Source: a virus. Taken from it: a stretch of 64,000 bases of DNA. A model generated the notes under the pieces. The model was not told the DNA's origin. It ran no database searches and saw only the letters and a program-made list of their open reading frames with translations. The position numbers and the translations under genes are program-made. The stretch is from positions 186,001 through 250,000 of IMG/VR virus record IMGVR_UViG_3300049460_000128; one strand, given 5' to 3'. The first letter of the stretch is position 1. Each line of letters begins with the position of its first letter. Of the stretch, positions 16,232-23,393 are shown piece after piece.

Positions 16232-16459
16232 CTATTGAGTGAATGGTTCCATGTGGATCTTATCGGCCCACTTGAGACGAAACACGGCCATATCCTCTTC
16301 GTCGTCAAGCCATATCATCTGCTGATTATGGCCAAGTTTTGATGTGATGGATCCCACACGACCATCAAGACGAATCTCCGCAAGATGCGATTGGTATCGA
16401 GTGAAGCAATCGTGATAATTGCGCCATAGTGGCGACAAGATTATGTATGCGTAAGTCAT
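16232..16459 (-). CDS. FKL-family protein with tail, 75 aa
   Basis: Motif IWLDDEEDMAVFRLKWA with R in place of K, then a 10-residue tail. Coupled upstream by ATGA. Confidence 0.8.
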   Translation of the reverse strand: MTYAYIILSPLWRNYHDCFTRYQSHLAEIRLDGRVGSITSKLGHNQQMIWLDDEEDMAVFRLKWADKIHMEPFTQ

Positions 16460-16713
16460 AGGTGAGTCAATTTGAACAAGGCCGCAGCCTCTTCGGAGTC
16501 AAAGAATAAACGGGCATTCTCGATATCAATCTTCACCTGATTATCCTTACAAGTCTTATAGAAGTCTTCTCGTAGGAACCGACGGCGCACAGGCAAACCA
16601 CCGTCGTTCCATCCCGAAAGAACGGTTATGACACCAAGTGGGCAGGCCAATGAAGCCACGCCGGAAGTCGCGGCATCTTCTGGATCAACAATCTCACCGA
16701 ATATGAAACTCAT
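16456..16713 (-). CDS. FKL-family protein, 85 aa
   Basis: Start ATG 16713 (MSFIFGEIVDPED) has AGG 8 bases before it; the longer frame to 16791 would lie inside the neighbour. Ends LFFDSEEAAALFKLTHL. Confidence 0.8.
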   Translation of the reverse strand: MSFIFGEIVDPEDAATSGVASLACPLGVITVLSGWNDGGLPVRRRFLREDFYKTCKDNQVKIDIENARLFFDSEEAAALFKLTHL

Positions 16714-16972
16714 ATTGTAGCCTAAAAAGTACCGCGTCTGCTTCAGTCTCGAAGATAAAATACGCTGACGACATACCTTCGCCATATCCAATTTTCACCT
16801 CATCGTTGGTCTGCTTACGGGCCTCAGACATGGATTCAATGAGATCAAACAATGGACTTACCGTTGCGGGGTCGCGAGTGTAGAAGGTCAGGTGATAGCT
16901 AATTTCACCACAGTGATTTGATAGAATTCCAGATCGCTCATGTAGTCGATGAGCATTTGATGACCACGCCAT
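16694..16972 (-). CDS. FKL-family protein with unclear start
   Basis: Motif FIFETEADAVLFRLQYE is clear, but the first ATG (16972) overlaps the upstream gene by 85 bases and gives an N-terminus unlike the family. By family comparison the protein should begin near ISYHLTFYTRDP (about 16909), where the in-frame codon is ATT after GGTGAA. A frameshift joining it to the end of the upstream gene (VVKLAIT) is another explanation. Confidence 0.65.
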   Translation of the reverse strand: MAWSSNAHRLHERSGILSNHCGEISYHLTFYTRDPATVSPLFDLIESMSEARKQTNDEVKIGYGEGMSSAYFIFETEADAVLFRLQYEFHIR

Positions 16973-17166
16973 AACGGGTGATCAGCCGTAGTGCTCAGAT
17001 GTTCAGGTGTCTTGGGCAAAAGCTCGTGCAAGACTATTGTGTGCAAGCCTGGGTTTTCTGGAAGAATCCAGTCGCACCAAGCTTCTGCTTCGTCTTCTTC
17101 TACATCGTATTTCTTTGCCGCGTATTCGATCAGATCGTCGGCTTCAACTCGTACATTATGGTGCAT
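16888..17166 (-). CDS. Acidic small protein inside the array, 92 aa
   Basis: Acidic and helical (YDVEEDEAEAWCDWILPENP). It lacks the FKL motif, though it ends VVKLAIT, faintly like one. Not recognised. Confidence 0.72.
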   Translation of the reverse strand: MHHNVRVEADDLIEYAAKKYDVEEDEAEAWCDWILPENPGLHTIVLHELLPKTPEHLSTTADHPLWRGHQMLIDYMSDLEFYQITVVKLAIT

Positions 17167-17168
17167 GA

Positions 17169-17375
17169 TTACAGGTGGGTTAGTTTAAAAAGTGCTGCGG
17201 CATCTTCGGTTCTGAAAAACATCAAACCACGTTTGGTGTCATAGCTGATCTTGTGTTCACGCAGTAAAGCACCGAACTCAGCAGTCACATGTGACTGTTC
17301 TTTCCAGTCACTAGTGTAATAGTAGAAGATACGAAATTTGTGGGGAATTTCAACTTTAATCTTGGAACGTTTCAT
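17169..17375 (-). CDS. FKL-family protein, 68 aa
   Basis: Basic N-terminus MKRSKIKVEIPHKF; ends MFFRTEDAAALFKLTHL. ATGA coupling upstream. Confidence 0.83.
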   Translation of the reverse strand: MKRSKIKVEIPHKFRIFYYYTSDWKEQSHVTAEFGALLREHKISYDTKRGLMFFRTEDAAALFKLTHL

Positions 17376-17584
17376 AGGTATGTGAGTTTGAAAAGTGCTG
17401 CCTCTGCTTCATTCTGGAAGTCTATGTAATAGCATAGCTTGAAGTTGAATTGGCCATATTCTTCGTGTTTGGTTTTCACCTTAAAGCCAGCTGCTTCTAA
17501 TTTATCGAACCACGCATACTCGGCAAGGGCTGTCACACTCGAGACTGAGTATGCCATTCGATCAAGCAAAATTATTCTAACCAT
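17372..17584 (-). CDS. FKL-family protein, 70 aa
   Basis: MVRIILLDRMAY start, eight-base overlap with the upstream gene; ends IDFQNEAEAALFKLTYL. Confidence 0.83.
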   Translation of the reverse strand: MVRIILLDRMAYSVSSVTALAEYAWFDKLEAAGFKVKTKHEEYGQFNFKLCYYIDFQNEAEAALFKLTYL

Positions 17585-17765
17585 AGTGCGTTAACTTCCA
17601 AATGACTGCATCGGCTTCAGTTTCAAACTCCATCCAAATTTGTCGTCGACCATCCACTTCACCCCACCTGGGTTCATGGCCTTTACTTCGCCATTCTATC
17701 AGATCTCGAACGAAGGAATTATTGCGTGGCCTCAGTATAGCATCGTAAAGGATTACTCGTATCAT
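17577..17765 (-). CDS. FKL-family protein, 62 aa
   Basis: Shortest clear member, a minimal version of the fold: MIRVILYDAIL start, MEFETEADAVIWKLTHY end, with W replacing F. Confidence 0.82.
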   Translation of the reverse strand: MIRVILYDAILRPRNNSFVRDLIEWRSKGHEPRWGEVDGRRQIWMEFETEADAVIWKLTHYG

Positions 17766-17959
17766 AGGAATTTCAATTTGAATATGGCAGCGTCATCGTC
17801 AGTATCAAAATCCACATAGTATCGATAGATGGCATACCGTGTGTCGTAGTTATATTGCACATCCGATCTAACCTCGAAACCAGCACTCGTTATTTGCGTC
17901 AGCAGTGTGCCCCATTGCTTGAAGTTGTATCGTGTTTGATCGAGTTCGATGTGAATCAT
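17762..17959 (-). CDS. FKL-family protein, 65 aa
   Basis: MIHIELDQTRYNF start; ends VDFDTDDDAAIFKLKFL, with an unusually acidic motif. Confidence 0.82.
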   Translation of the reverse strand: MIHIELDQTRYNFKQWGTLLTQITSAGFEVRSDVQYNYDTRYAIYRYYVDFDTDDDAAIFKLKFL

Positions 17960-18174
17960 TTGACGAAGATTTCCGGATAGGTGAGTTTGAATATCGCAGC
18001 CGCTTCTTCACTACTGAAGACCACCTTGTATTTCTTGTATTTACGGCCGGTCTCATCCAGATACTCATCGAAGTCAAATTTCACTTCTTCTTTGATGAAG
18101 ACTTCTCGGGCAGCAAGCCAACGATCCTTGGTCCACAAATGGTCGATGTTGATGCCTACTGTCAAGATATTCAC
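17956..18174 (-). CDS. FKL-family protein, 72 aa
   Basis: Lys/Glu-rich middle (EVFIKEEVKFDFDEYLDE); motif VVFSSEEAAAIFKLTYP plus five residues. Confidence 0.82.
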   Translation of the reverse strand: MNILTVGINIDHLWTKDRWLAAREVFIKEEVKFDFDEYLDETGRKYKKYKVVFSSEEAAAIFKLTYPEIFVK

Positions 18175-18428
18175 AGTACATTCAGCTTAAACAATGCCGC
18201 AGAAGCTTCGTCTGGGAACACCAGAGTCATACGTCGATTGTCGTTGATTGCTAGATGGGTACGATCAGTTAGATTATGTTTTTCCAAATATGCCTTGATT
18301 TCTGGCATTTTGAATTCCCAATGTGATGGGGTTCCCGGCCACACTTGTTTAGTGATACTTGCCGGATCGTATTCGTCATATACCAGTGCCGCTTTAAACA
18401 GGTGATAGGGGATAATAATAGGTACCAT
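18171..18428 (-). CDS. FKL-family protein, 85 aa
   Basis: Start ATG 18428 (MVPIIIPYHLFKAAL) by family comparison; ends LVFPDEASAALFKLNVL, near-identical in its last part to the member ending at 13083. Confidence 0.8.
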   Translation of the reverse strand: MVPIIIPYHLFKAALVYDEYDPASITKQVWPGTPSHWEFKMPEIKAYLEKHNLTDRTHLAINDNRRMTLVFPDEASAALFKLNVL

Positions 18429-18480
18429 TCTAGCCTCATTAAGTTTGCCACATGATAGTATGGCACCACACATAGGTAAA

Positions 18481-18690
18481 TTACATATGCGTCAACTTGA
18501 ACAAGGCAGCTTCAGTTTCATCAACGAACGGTATGTAGAAAAAACGTTTATCGGCCTCATCGTAATAGTTGACCATACATCCAAGTTTCTGATACTTAGA
18601 CGCCTGTGCGCGTAACCGCTCACGATGATCCAGTTCACTTTGTGGTGAATGATAACTGATTTTGGTGCTGCCAATTATGAGTTTGATCAT
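18481..18690 (-). CDS. FKL-family protein, 69 aa
   Basis: MIKLIIGSTKISY start; basic middle; ends IPFVDETEAALFKLTHM. A 52-base gap with a TGCCA/TGGCA inverted repeat separates it from the next gene. Confidence 0.82.
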   Translation of the reverse strand: MIKLIIGSTKISYHSPQSELDHRERLRAQASKYQKLGCMVNYYDEADKRFFYIPFVDETEAALFKLTHM

Positions 18691-18920
18691 AGATGAGTGA
18701 GCTTAAAGATTGCGGCGGTGGCATCATCCGAAAATCTAATCTTCAGTAAATGTGGTGCGGTCACTTCGCCATCACCAATAACAGTTCCACCCGCAGTCTT
18801 AATCAGTCGTATGGCGTCATTGGTGACGCCCCAGTACATGCAGTCGATGTACCAAGGGCTAACACTGTCTCGGGGTATAACTTCGATTAGCCATTGTTCT
18901 GGTACTGGAAGGTCGATCAT
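18687..18920 (-). CDS. FKL-family protein, 77 aa
   Basis: ATG 18920 (MIDLPVPEQW) overlaps the upstream stop as TGATG; a TTG one codon earlier is less likely. Ends IRFSDDATAAIFKLTHL. Confidence 0.82.
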   Translation of the reverse strand: MIDLPVPEQWLIEVIPRDSVSPWYIDCMYWGVTNDAIRLIKTAGGTVIGDGEVTAPHLLKIRFSDDATAAIFKLTHL

Positions 18921-19144
18921 CAATATGTCAATCTAAAAAGTACCGCTTCTTCTTCGGTTTTGAGGTACAGGTATGGTTCGTCAAATGGCTCGTCAACTTC
19001 AAAGTTTTCACCCAACAGTTCTTTGAGAATTGGTTTCGCATACTCAGATGGAAACTTTGCCAAAACACAATCATGGAAACATGGAGCCGATTTGATGTCA
19101 ATATCCCAACACCAAAATTTATCTGGCAACGGTACGCGAATCAT
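18920..19144 (-). CDS. FKL-family protein, 74 aa
   Basis: MIRVPLPDKFWCWDI start; acidic middle; ends LYLKTEEEAVLFRLTY. Confidence 0.82.
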   Translation of the reverse strand: MIRVPLPDKFWCWDIDIKSAPCFHDCVLAKFPSEYAKPILKELLGENFEVDEPFDEPYLYLKTEEEAVLFRLTY

Positions 19145-19419
19145 TGGAATCGACCTGCAATAAGTTCTTCAGGGAGTTCGCTCGCATCGACGCCATATTG
19201 TAGCTTGAATACTGCTGCTTCTGCTATCTCATTATCTGGAAAGATGGCATACCAGACTGTTGGATCATCGCCTATGTATTTGGGCGAACAGTCATGTGCT
19301 ATTTTTGCCTCATCCAACTCTGCAATGATGACGTTACAACGGGCCAGACCCGCAGTAGCTTCCTCATATGTGGCACCAGGCTTGAATCTATTTTTGATGT
19401 GGAAGATGATTCGAATCAT
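19141..19419 (-). CDS. FKL-family protein with tail, 92 aa
   Basis: Motif AIFPDNEIAEAAVFKLQYG has a two-residue insertion before FKL and a 17-residue tail. Confidence 0.8.
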   Translation of the reverse strand: MIRIIFHIKNRFKPGATYEEATAGLARCNVIIAELDEAKIAHDCSPKYIGDDPTVWYAIFPDNEIAEAAVFKLQYGVDASELPEELIAGRFQ

Positions 19420-19655
19420 AGGTGTGTGAGCTTAAAAATGGCTGCTTCGGACTCGGTGGCGAATTCACACCAGAAGATATACGAAATGCTTTTGTCATAT
19501 ATAAACGACGTTGGCAAATCCATCATGCACAGCTTTTTGTTGTCGGTTGGTCTAGCTTCGAGTTTGATGTTGTTATCTGTTAGCATTTGCAGAAATTCAA
19601 CCGTATTTTTGAAGGTGTTCATGAACACCTGGACCTTGATTGTTTGGAGTGCCAT
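19416..19655 (-). CDS. FKL-family protein, 79 aa
   Basis: MALQTIKVQVFMNTF start, TAATG overlap upstream; ends CEFATESEAAIFKLTHL. Confidence 0.82.
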   Translation of the reverse strand: MALQTIKVQVFMNTFKNTVEFLQMLTDNNIKLEARPTDNKKLCMMDLPTSFIYDKSISYIFWCEFATESEAAIFKLTHL

Positions 19656-19882
19656 TACATGTAGGTGAGTTTGAAGATTGCTGCTTGTGTATCGTCGGCA
19701 AATACCACCACAACTTCAACATCATATTGCTCGTTGAGATACGAAAGCGAATAACCCTCGTCTTTGAGTTGGCGCTCAAGAACTGCACGACGTTCTTCTT
19801 CAATGATCCATTCAGATTTAGACCATATCTTCTCACGCATAAATGCGTACTTCAAATAGGAGTACAGGTAATGGCTTCTCAT
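19655..19882 (-). CDS. FKL-family protein, 75 aa
   Basis: ATG 19882 (MRSHYLYSYLKYAF) gives an ATGA overlap with the upstream stop. Long charged helix, then VVFADDTQAAIFKLTYM. Confidence 0.8.
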   Translation of the reverse strand: MRSHYLYSYLKYAFMREKIWSKSEWIIEEERRAVLERQLKDEGYSLSYLNEQYDVEVVVVFADDTQAAIFKLTYM

Positions 19883-20148
19883 TGATGATGTCCGTATTTC
19901 AGTTTCCACATGACTGCTTCTTCATCACTGTTAAACACCAGATGGATATCCCAGTTAACTTTTTCTGGTTTCAACGTGTAGGCTTCAGCAGGCAATGGTT
20001 GTCTTGCGATAACCCAACCCGGGAAATCGAAACGTACACCAGTCATGTCGATGCCAATAGGTACCATTACGCGCTTGAACATGGAAGTGTACGTTGAGGG
20101 ATGAGTCACGTACTCTATCCACGAGTTTGGTACTCGTATTCTGGTCAT
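19879..20148 (-). CDS. FKL-family protein, 89 aa
   Basis: MTRIRVPNSWIEYV start; motif LVFNSDEEAVMWKLKYG with W in place of F. Confidence 0.83.
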   Translation of the reverse strand: MTRIRVPNSWIEYVTHPSTYTSMFKRVMVPIGIDMTGVRFDFPGWVIARQPLPAEAYTLKPEKVNWDIHLVFNSDEEAVMWKLKYGHHQ

Positions 20149-20351
20149 AGGTGTGTCAACTTAAACATTGCGGCATCTTCTTCTGTATCGAATTCCATCC
20201 ATGCCTTTATCAAAATCGGGCGCATCATGAGTCCATTATATTCGGACTGACGTACGACTGGATGATTTTCGTTCTCCAACTTGTGTACACAGCGTATGGC
20301 CTCAACGGTAGATGGTGTGCCATACATGTCAAATAATAAAATCTTGATCAT
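20145..20351 (-). CDS. FKL-family protein, 68 aa
   Basis: MIKILLFDMYGTP start, similar to the member at 17577-17765; ends MEFDTEEDAAMFKLTHL. Confidence 0.83.
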   Translation of the reverse strand: MIKILLFDMYGTPSTVEAIRCVHKLENENHPVVRQSEYNGLMMRPILIKAWMEFDTEEDAAMFKLTHL

Positions 20352-20542
20352 AGGTGCGTCAATTTGAACAATGCAGCTTCATCTTCGGTATCAAACCACA
20401 TGTAGATCCACGAGTCATCCATTGCATATTGATAGCCCAGACGAATGATCTTAACACCCATGGCATCTACTTTGGACCAATCACGCCGCATTGCTGGCAC
20501 CGCCGGGTCTTCTGGTAACTTGATGACATTTAGACGGATCAT
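20348..20542 (-). CDS. FKL-family protein, 64 aa
   Basis: ATG 20542 (MIRLNVIKLPED) gives the usual 4-base overlap; ends MWFDTEDEAALFKLTHL. Confidence 0.82.
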   Translation of the reverse strand: MIRLNVIKLPEDPAVPAMRRDWSKVDAMGVKIIRLGYQYAMDDSWIYMWFDTEDEAALFKLTHL

Positions 20543-20739
20543 ATTCTGAGCTTCCATATGGCGTATGCGGCCTCATTGGGGAATTCAATATACCATTTCA
20601 AATGACGTCCCACCTTTTCATACTTGAAAATACTGCCATCAAGCCGTGCTAAGTCGATTTGCTTTGAGACCAATTCATATCGTTCTTTAGTTACATCGTC
20701 TTCTTCTTCCGAATCTAACACCTTGATTGTTATGGTCAT
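20539..20739 (-). CDS. FKL-family protein, 66 aa
   Basis: MTITIKVLDSEEEDDV start; ends IEFPNEAAYAIWKLRI, a diverged motif with W and R. Confidence 0.8.
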   Translation of the reverse strand: MTITIKVLDSEEEDDVTKERYELVSKQIDLARLDGSIFKYEKVGRHLKWYIEFPNEAAYAIWKLRI

Positions 20740-20954
20740 AGGTGCGTGAGTTTAAAAAGCATAGCTTCCTCTTCGGTCTCAAATTCCCAATAAGCCTGAA
20801 CAAGCCCTTCTGTTTCTTCCCGCACGATTGGGCGTGGTAAGTCAGGATGAGCAGACACCCAGGTTGCAGCGGCGCCGCGTAACTTCAAATGGAGCATAAT
20901 AGTGTTTCCTGATACACCAATTGCGCCCAATTCACGAAAGATTACCTTAGCCAT
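20736..20954 (-). CDS. FKL-family protein, 72 aa
   Basis: Ends WEFETEEEAMLFKLTHL. Shares GLVQAY-x-EFETEEEA with its upstream neighbour, so the two are a recent tandem duplicate. Confidence 0.83.
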   Translation of the reverse strand: MAKVIFRELGAIGVSGNTIMLHLKLRGAAATWVSAHPDLPRPIVREETEGLVQAYWEFETEEEAMLFKLTHL

Positions 20955-21177
20955 GCAATGACTCCCAATTGGTTAATTTGTACAGGGCAGCTTCTTCTTC
21001 AGTCTCAAACTCAACATAAGCTTGCACGAGACCCTGACCTTGGTTACGGGTGACTGGACGTTGCTGTGAAGGATTTTTGACGTGCCAGCGATTGTATTTC
21101 ATCATCAACCACATTTCAGTTGTGAGGGCCGCCGAGTTGGAATTGGTTTGACGTTCGTCAATGATCAATCGAAACAT
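20947..21177 (-). CDS. FKL-family protein, 76 aa
   Basis: Motif VEFETEEEAALYKLTNW (Y in place of F) plus a short tail. Tandem duplicate partner of the gene at 20736-20954; their N-terminal halves are already dissimilar. Confidence 0.83.
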   Translation of the reverse strand: MFRLIIDERQTNSNSAALTTEMWLMMKYNRWHVKNPSQQRPVTRNQGQGLVQAYVEFETEEEAALYKLTNWESLHG

Positions 21178-21179
21178 GA

Positions 21180-21398
21180 TTACATGTGAGTGAGTTTGAA
21201 GAGGAGCGCCTCTTCATCGTTGGGAAATTCCCAATAGAGATAAATTTCTTCGTCTGTTTCGTCAATACTGAGTAGTGGCATCCAGTTAAATTGATTGCGC
21301 CAACCATAACTAATAAGCCTCACATCAAAGCGCTGCATGTCTTGCATAAAGTCATCGCCAGTACTGAGAGGCTCGCGGTATACTATTAGTCGATACAT
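21180..21398 (-). CDS. FKL-family protein, 72 aa
   Basis: MYRLIVYREPLSTG start right after a terminator hairpin; ends WEFPNDEEALLFKLTHM. No separate Shine-Dalgarno is visible other than GGGGAG in the hairpin stem. Confidence 0.82.
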   Translation of the reverse strand: MYRLIVYREPLSTGDDFMQDMQRFDVRLISYGWRNQFNWMPLLSIDETDEEIYLYWEFPNDEEALLFKLTHM

Positions 21399-21400
21399 GA

Positions 21401-21421
21401 TAAAAGGGGATTGCTCCCCTT
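21401..21421 (-). terminator. Hairpin/terminator in the array
   Basis: AAGGGGA/TCCCCTT stem with a GCAA tetraloop followed by UU-A-U on the minus strand. It sits right before the start codon at 21398, so it may attenuate transcription or hide the ribosome site. Confidence 0.6.
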
Positions 21422-21453
21422 CCCTTACTTAATTGCTTCATTGAATAGTTACA

Positions 21454-21678
21454 TCAAGTAGCACCCGGCCACCTGTGACTCAATTTGTACATCATGGCTT
21501 CTTCCTCATCATCGAACAGAAAGTAAACACTGATGCCTTTCTTGCCGCCACGCATTTGAAGAAGTTCCTCGTCGAGCGCCGCACTGTTATTCCAGTTACT
21601 CATAAATTCCCACAAGATATCCCATGACCCAACAGGATACGGGTGAGGAACAAAGCGGACGACGAGTTCGTACATCAT
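21454..21678 (-). CDS. FKL-family protein, 74 aa
   Basis: MMYELVVRFVPHPYP start; motif FLFDDEEEAMMYKLSHR plus five residues. Confidence 0.81.
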   Translation of the reverse strand: MMYELVVRFVPHPYPVGSWDILWEFMSNWNNSAALDEELLQMRGGKKGISVYFLFDDEEEAMMYKLSHRWPGAT

Positions 21679-22052
21679 TGAGCCTTGAAGTCGGCCAGCA
21701 AACGCTCTTCAGCAGCCACACCAGTCAGACCGCGATACCACAAGGTAGCCGAGATAGCCACTGAGTCCCGTTGGATTTCATGCAAGACACGGTTAGCCAT
21801 TTCCAGGTTGTATGTGACCAATACTGGGGTCTGACCCGCGACACTGTCAGCAACCGCAGTAAAGCCATGGCCACTCAAAGCAGCCACGAGAGTGTCGAGG
21901 CTTTTGTGATTGCGTTCATCAACCTCAGGGTAGTGCATGTGGAGGATTGCCATCGGGGTGCCGCCCATCTCGCGAGCAAACGCCTGGAAGACGTCATTGT
22001 GGCTGAGGCCGATCATGTCGTCGGCGATGGTGCTAAAGTCTGGTGTATTCAT
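21675..22052 (-). CDS. Unrelated hypothetical protein in the array, 125 aa
   Basis: No FKL motif. Alpha/beta protein, MNTPDFSTIADDMIGLSHND start. ATGA coupling to the FKL gene downstream. Not recognised. Confidence 0.78.
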   Translation of the reverse strand: MNTPDFSTIADDMIGLSHNDVFQAFAREMGGTPMAILHMHYPEVDERNHKSLDTLVAALSGHGFTAVADSVAGQTPVLVTYNLEMANRVLHEIQRDSVAISATLWYRGLTGVAAEERLLADFKAQ

Positions 22053-22085
22053 TTTATTGGTATGCTATGTGTTTAAATTGCGAAT

Positions 22086-22367
22086 TTATTCAACGTTGGT
22101 TTTCATATCGTTAACGAAGCTATAACGCCGCAATGCCGTGATGGTGTCGTCATACGTCAATCGAAATACGACAAGCTCGGATTCGGTATCAAATTCCACA
22201 TGGTAGTGTTCAATCACGTTATAATGACTATAGCCACCTTTGGACGGGTGGATTTCTTCAGACACATGCCCCACCTTATATCCAAGTGACTCCAGCATGG
22301 CAATGAATGCCAACACCTCTTGATTACTACCACGACATGAATAGCTGTGAAACTGATACTGAATCAT
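22086..22367 (-). CDS. FKL-family protein with tail, 93 aa
   Basis: Motif VEFDTESELVVFRLTYD followed by a 20-residue tail. Second gene after the presumed start of the array operon. Confidence 0.8.
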   Translation of the reverse strand: MIQYQFHSYSCRGSNQEVLAFIAMLESLGYKVGHVSEEIHPSKGGYSHYNVIEHYHVEFDTESELVVFRLTYDDTITALRRYSFVNDMKTNVE

Positions 22368-22567
22368 TGTTGTGATGTGATGACTATTGGCAACACGACT
22401 TCGCGGAAGTGTTGCGCTGCTTCTTCGGTAGCAAAGTCAATCGCACCCTGATACTTGCCTGCCTCTTGGATTTCGCGATATTGAAATCCAGCAGCTTTCA
22501 TATTTCCTTGCATCAGCATGCGAGGGAATTGGTCTTGCTGGATTTCAAATGTAACAGTGATTGTCAT
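22364..22567 (-). CDS. Degenerate FKL-family protein, 67 aa
   Basis: MTITVTFEIQQDQF start and IDFATEEAAQHFREVVL near the end: the strand and A-x-x-F survive but FKL has become FRE. First gene of the array in transcription order. Confidence 0.75.
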   Translation of the reverse strand: MTITVTFEIQQDQFPRMLMQGNMKAAGFQYREIQEAGKYQGAIDFATEEAAQHFREVVLPIVITSQQ

Positions 22568-22583
22568 TATTTCGCTTTCAGTT

Positions 22584-22612
22584 TTGACTTATGGTATTTG
22601 GTACGTATCATA
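22584..22612. promoter_or_regulatory. Overlapping opposed promoters
   Basis: Plus strand: TTGACT (22584-22589), 16-base spacer, TATCAT (22606-22611), reading into the homing endonuclease. Minus strand: TATGAT (22607-22612) with an extended TGC before it, reading into the array. The -10 boxes overlap, so use of one would block the other. Confidence 0.45.
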
Positions 22613-22649
22613 GCAGAGTAACATAAACCATACCATACTAAAATAATAC

Positions 22650-23393
22650 ATGACATATCAATGCCAAGAATGCACCAAATCATTCACCACAAGGTCTGGG
22701 TTGACCGGCCACAGTCAAACACATAAGGTCAAGAAGCCTATTGTGATGAAAGAATGCTCTATTTGTTTTACTGAATTTGATGCAATGGTCAGACGAAAGA
22801 ATGGCCAATACGTGGTGAAAGAAACATGCTCAGATGACTGTCATTTGGCATTGAGAATAACCAGAGCTACTATGACCAAACGTCCTGATGTTATTTCTCT
22901 TGGCAAAAGTGTACATGGTGACAAGTTTGACTATTCACAAACTGTTTATGTTGATGCTAAAACTCCAATCATGATAGGATGTCCTATACACGGCAGTGTG
23001 AAAGTAAGTATCTACGGCCATTTGAAAAAATATGGCTGTCCTCGGTGTGGGACTGAAGTGAAGTCTAGAGCATTTGTTGATAATGTATTGAACGCACCAG
23101 GTGGAAAAATATCAAAACAAGAAACTATTTGGCTGGATGAGCTTGGTATAGTGGAAAGACAATATAAAGCTCAAACCAGCCAGCGTTCAATATTAGTTGA
23201 TGGGTATGATGCTATTACAAATACGGTGTATCTATTCCATGGCGTTTTTTGGCATGGCCATCCTGATCATTTTCCAGCAGATCAAATGCATCCAATCAAA
23301 CACGCATCATACGGAGAGCTATATGAAAAGACCCTCTTCGAAGAGGGTCTTTTGCGTGATGCTGGTTATAACGTGATTAGTAAATGGGGATAA
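22650..23393 (+). CDS. Vsr-like free-standing homing endonuclease with zinc fingers
   Basis: 247 aa, one of the few plus-strand genes. An N-terminal C2H2 finger (CQECTKSFTTRSGLTGHSQTH) is followed by a second cysteine cluster (CSICFTEF to CSDDCH) and a third (CPIHGS to CPRCG) before the nuclease core. That core, KQETIWLDELGI then SILVDGYDAITNTVYLFHGV and FWHGHPDHF, matches the E...D...HGxFWHGHP layout of Vsr-like (EDxHD) homing enzymes. It probably makes a site-specific cut that spreads its own gene. It is inserted between the FKL array and queE. A 28-bp palindrome lies inside its last codons. Confidence 0.78.
   Translation: MTYQCQECTKSFTTRSGLTGHSQTHKVKKPIVMKECSICFTEFDAMVRRKNGQYVVKETCSDDCHLALRITRATMTKRPDVISLGKSVHGDKFDYSQTVYVDAKTPIMIGCPIHGSVKVSIYGHLKKYGCPRCGTEVKSRAFVDNVLNAPGGKISKQETIWLDELGIVERQYKAQTSQRSILVDGYDAITNTVYLFHGVFWHGHPDHFPADQMHPIKHASYGELYEKTLFEEGLLRDAGYNVISKWG
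23326..23353. terminator. 28-bp perfect palindrome, bidirectional terminator in a coding region
   Basis: AAAAGACCCTCTTC and its exact reverse complement, with U tails both ways. It lies inside the endonuclease gene, 40 bases past the queE stop on the other strand. It can end queE transcripts, and on the plus strand could cut the endonuclease mRNA before its stop codon. Confidence 0.85.

Noticed and set aside
12093-22567. The regular small-gene array as a CRISPR or other DNA repeat array
   Set aside because: The regularity comes from conserved protein ends at junctions; there are no identical short repeats with spacers, and the units are open reading frames of varied length.
12093-22567. FKL as a pure C-terminal sorting or degradation tag
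   Set aside because: Several members have 5-20 residues after the motif and one protein carries a copy in its middle, so the motif is better seen as part of a domain.
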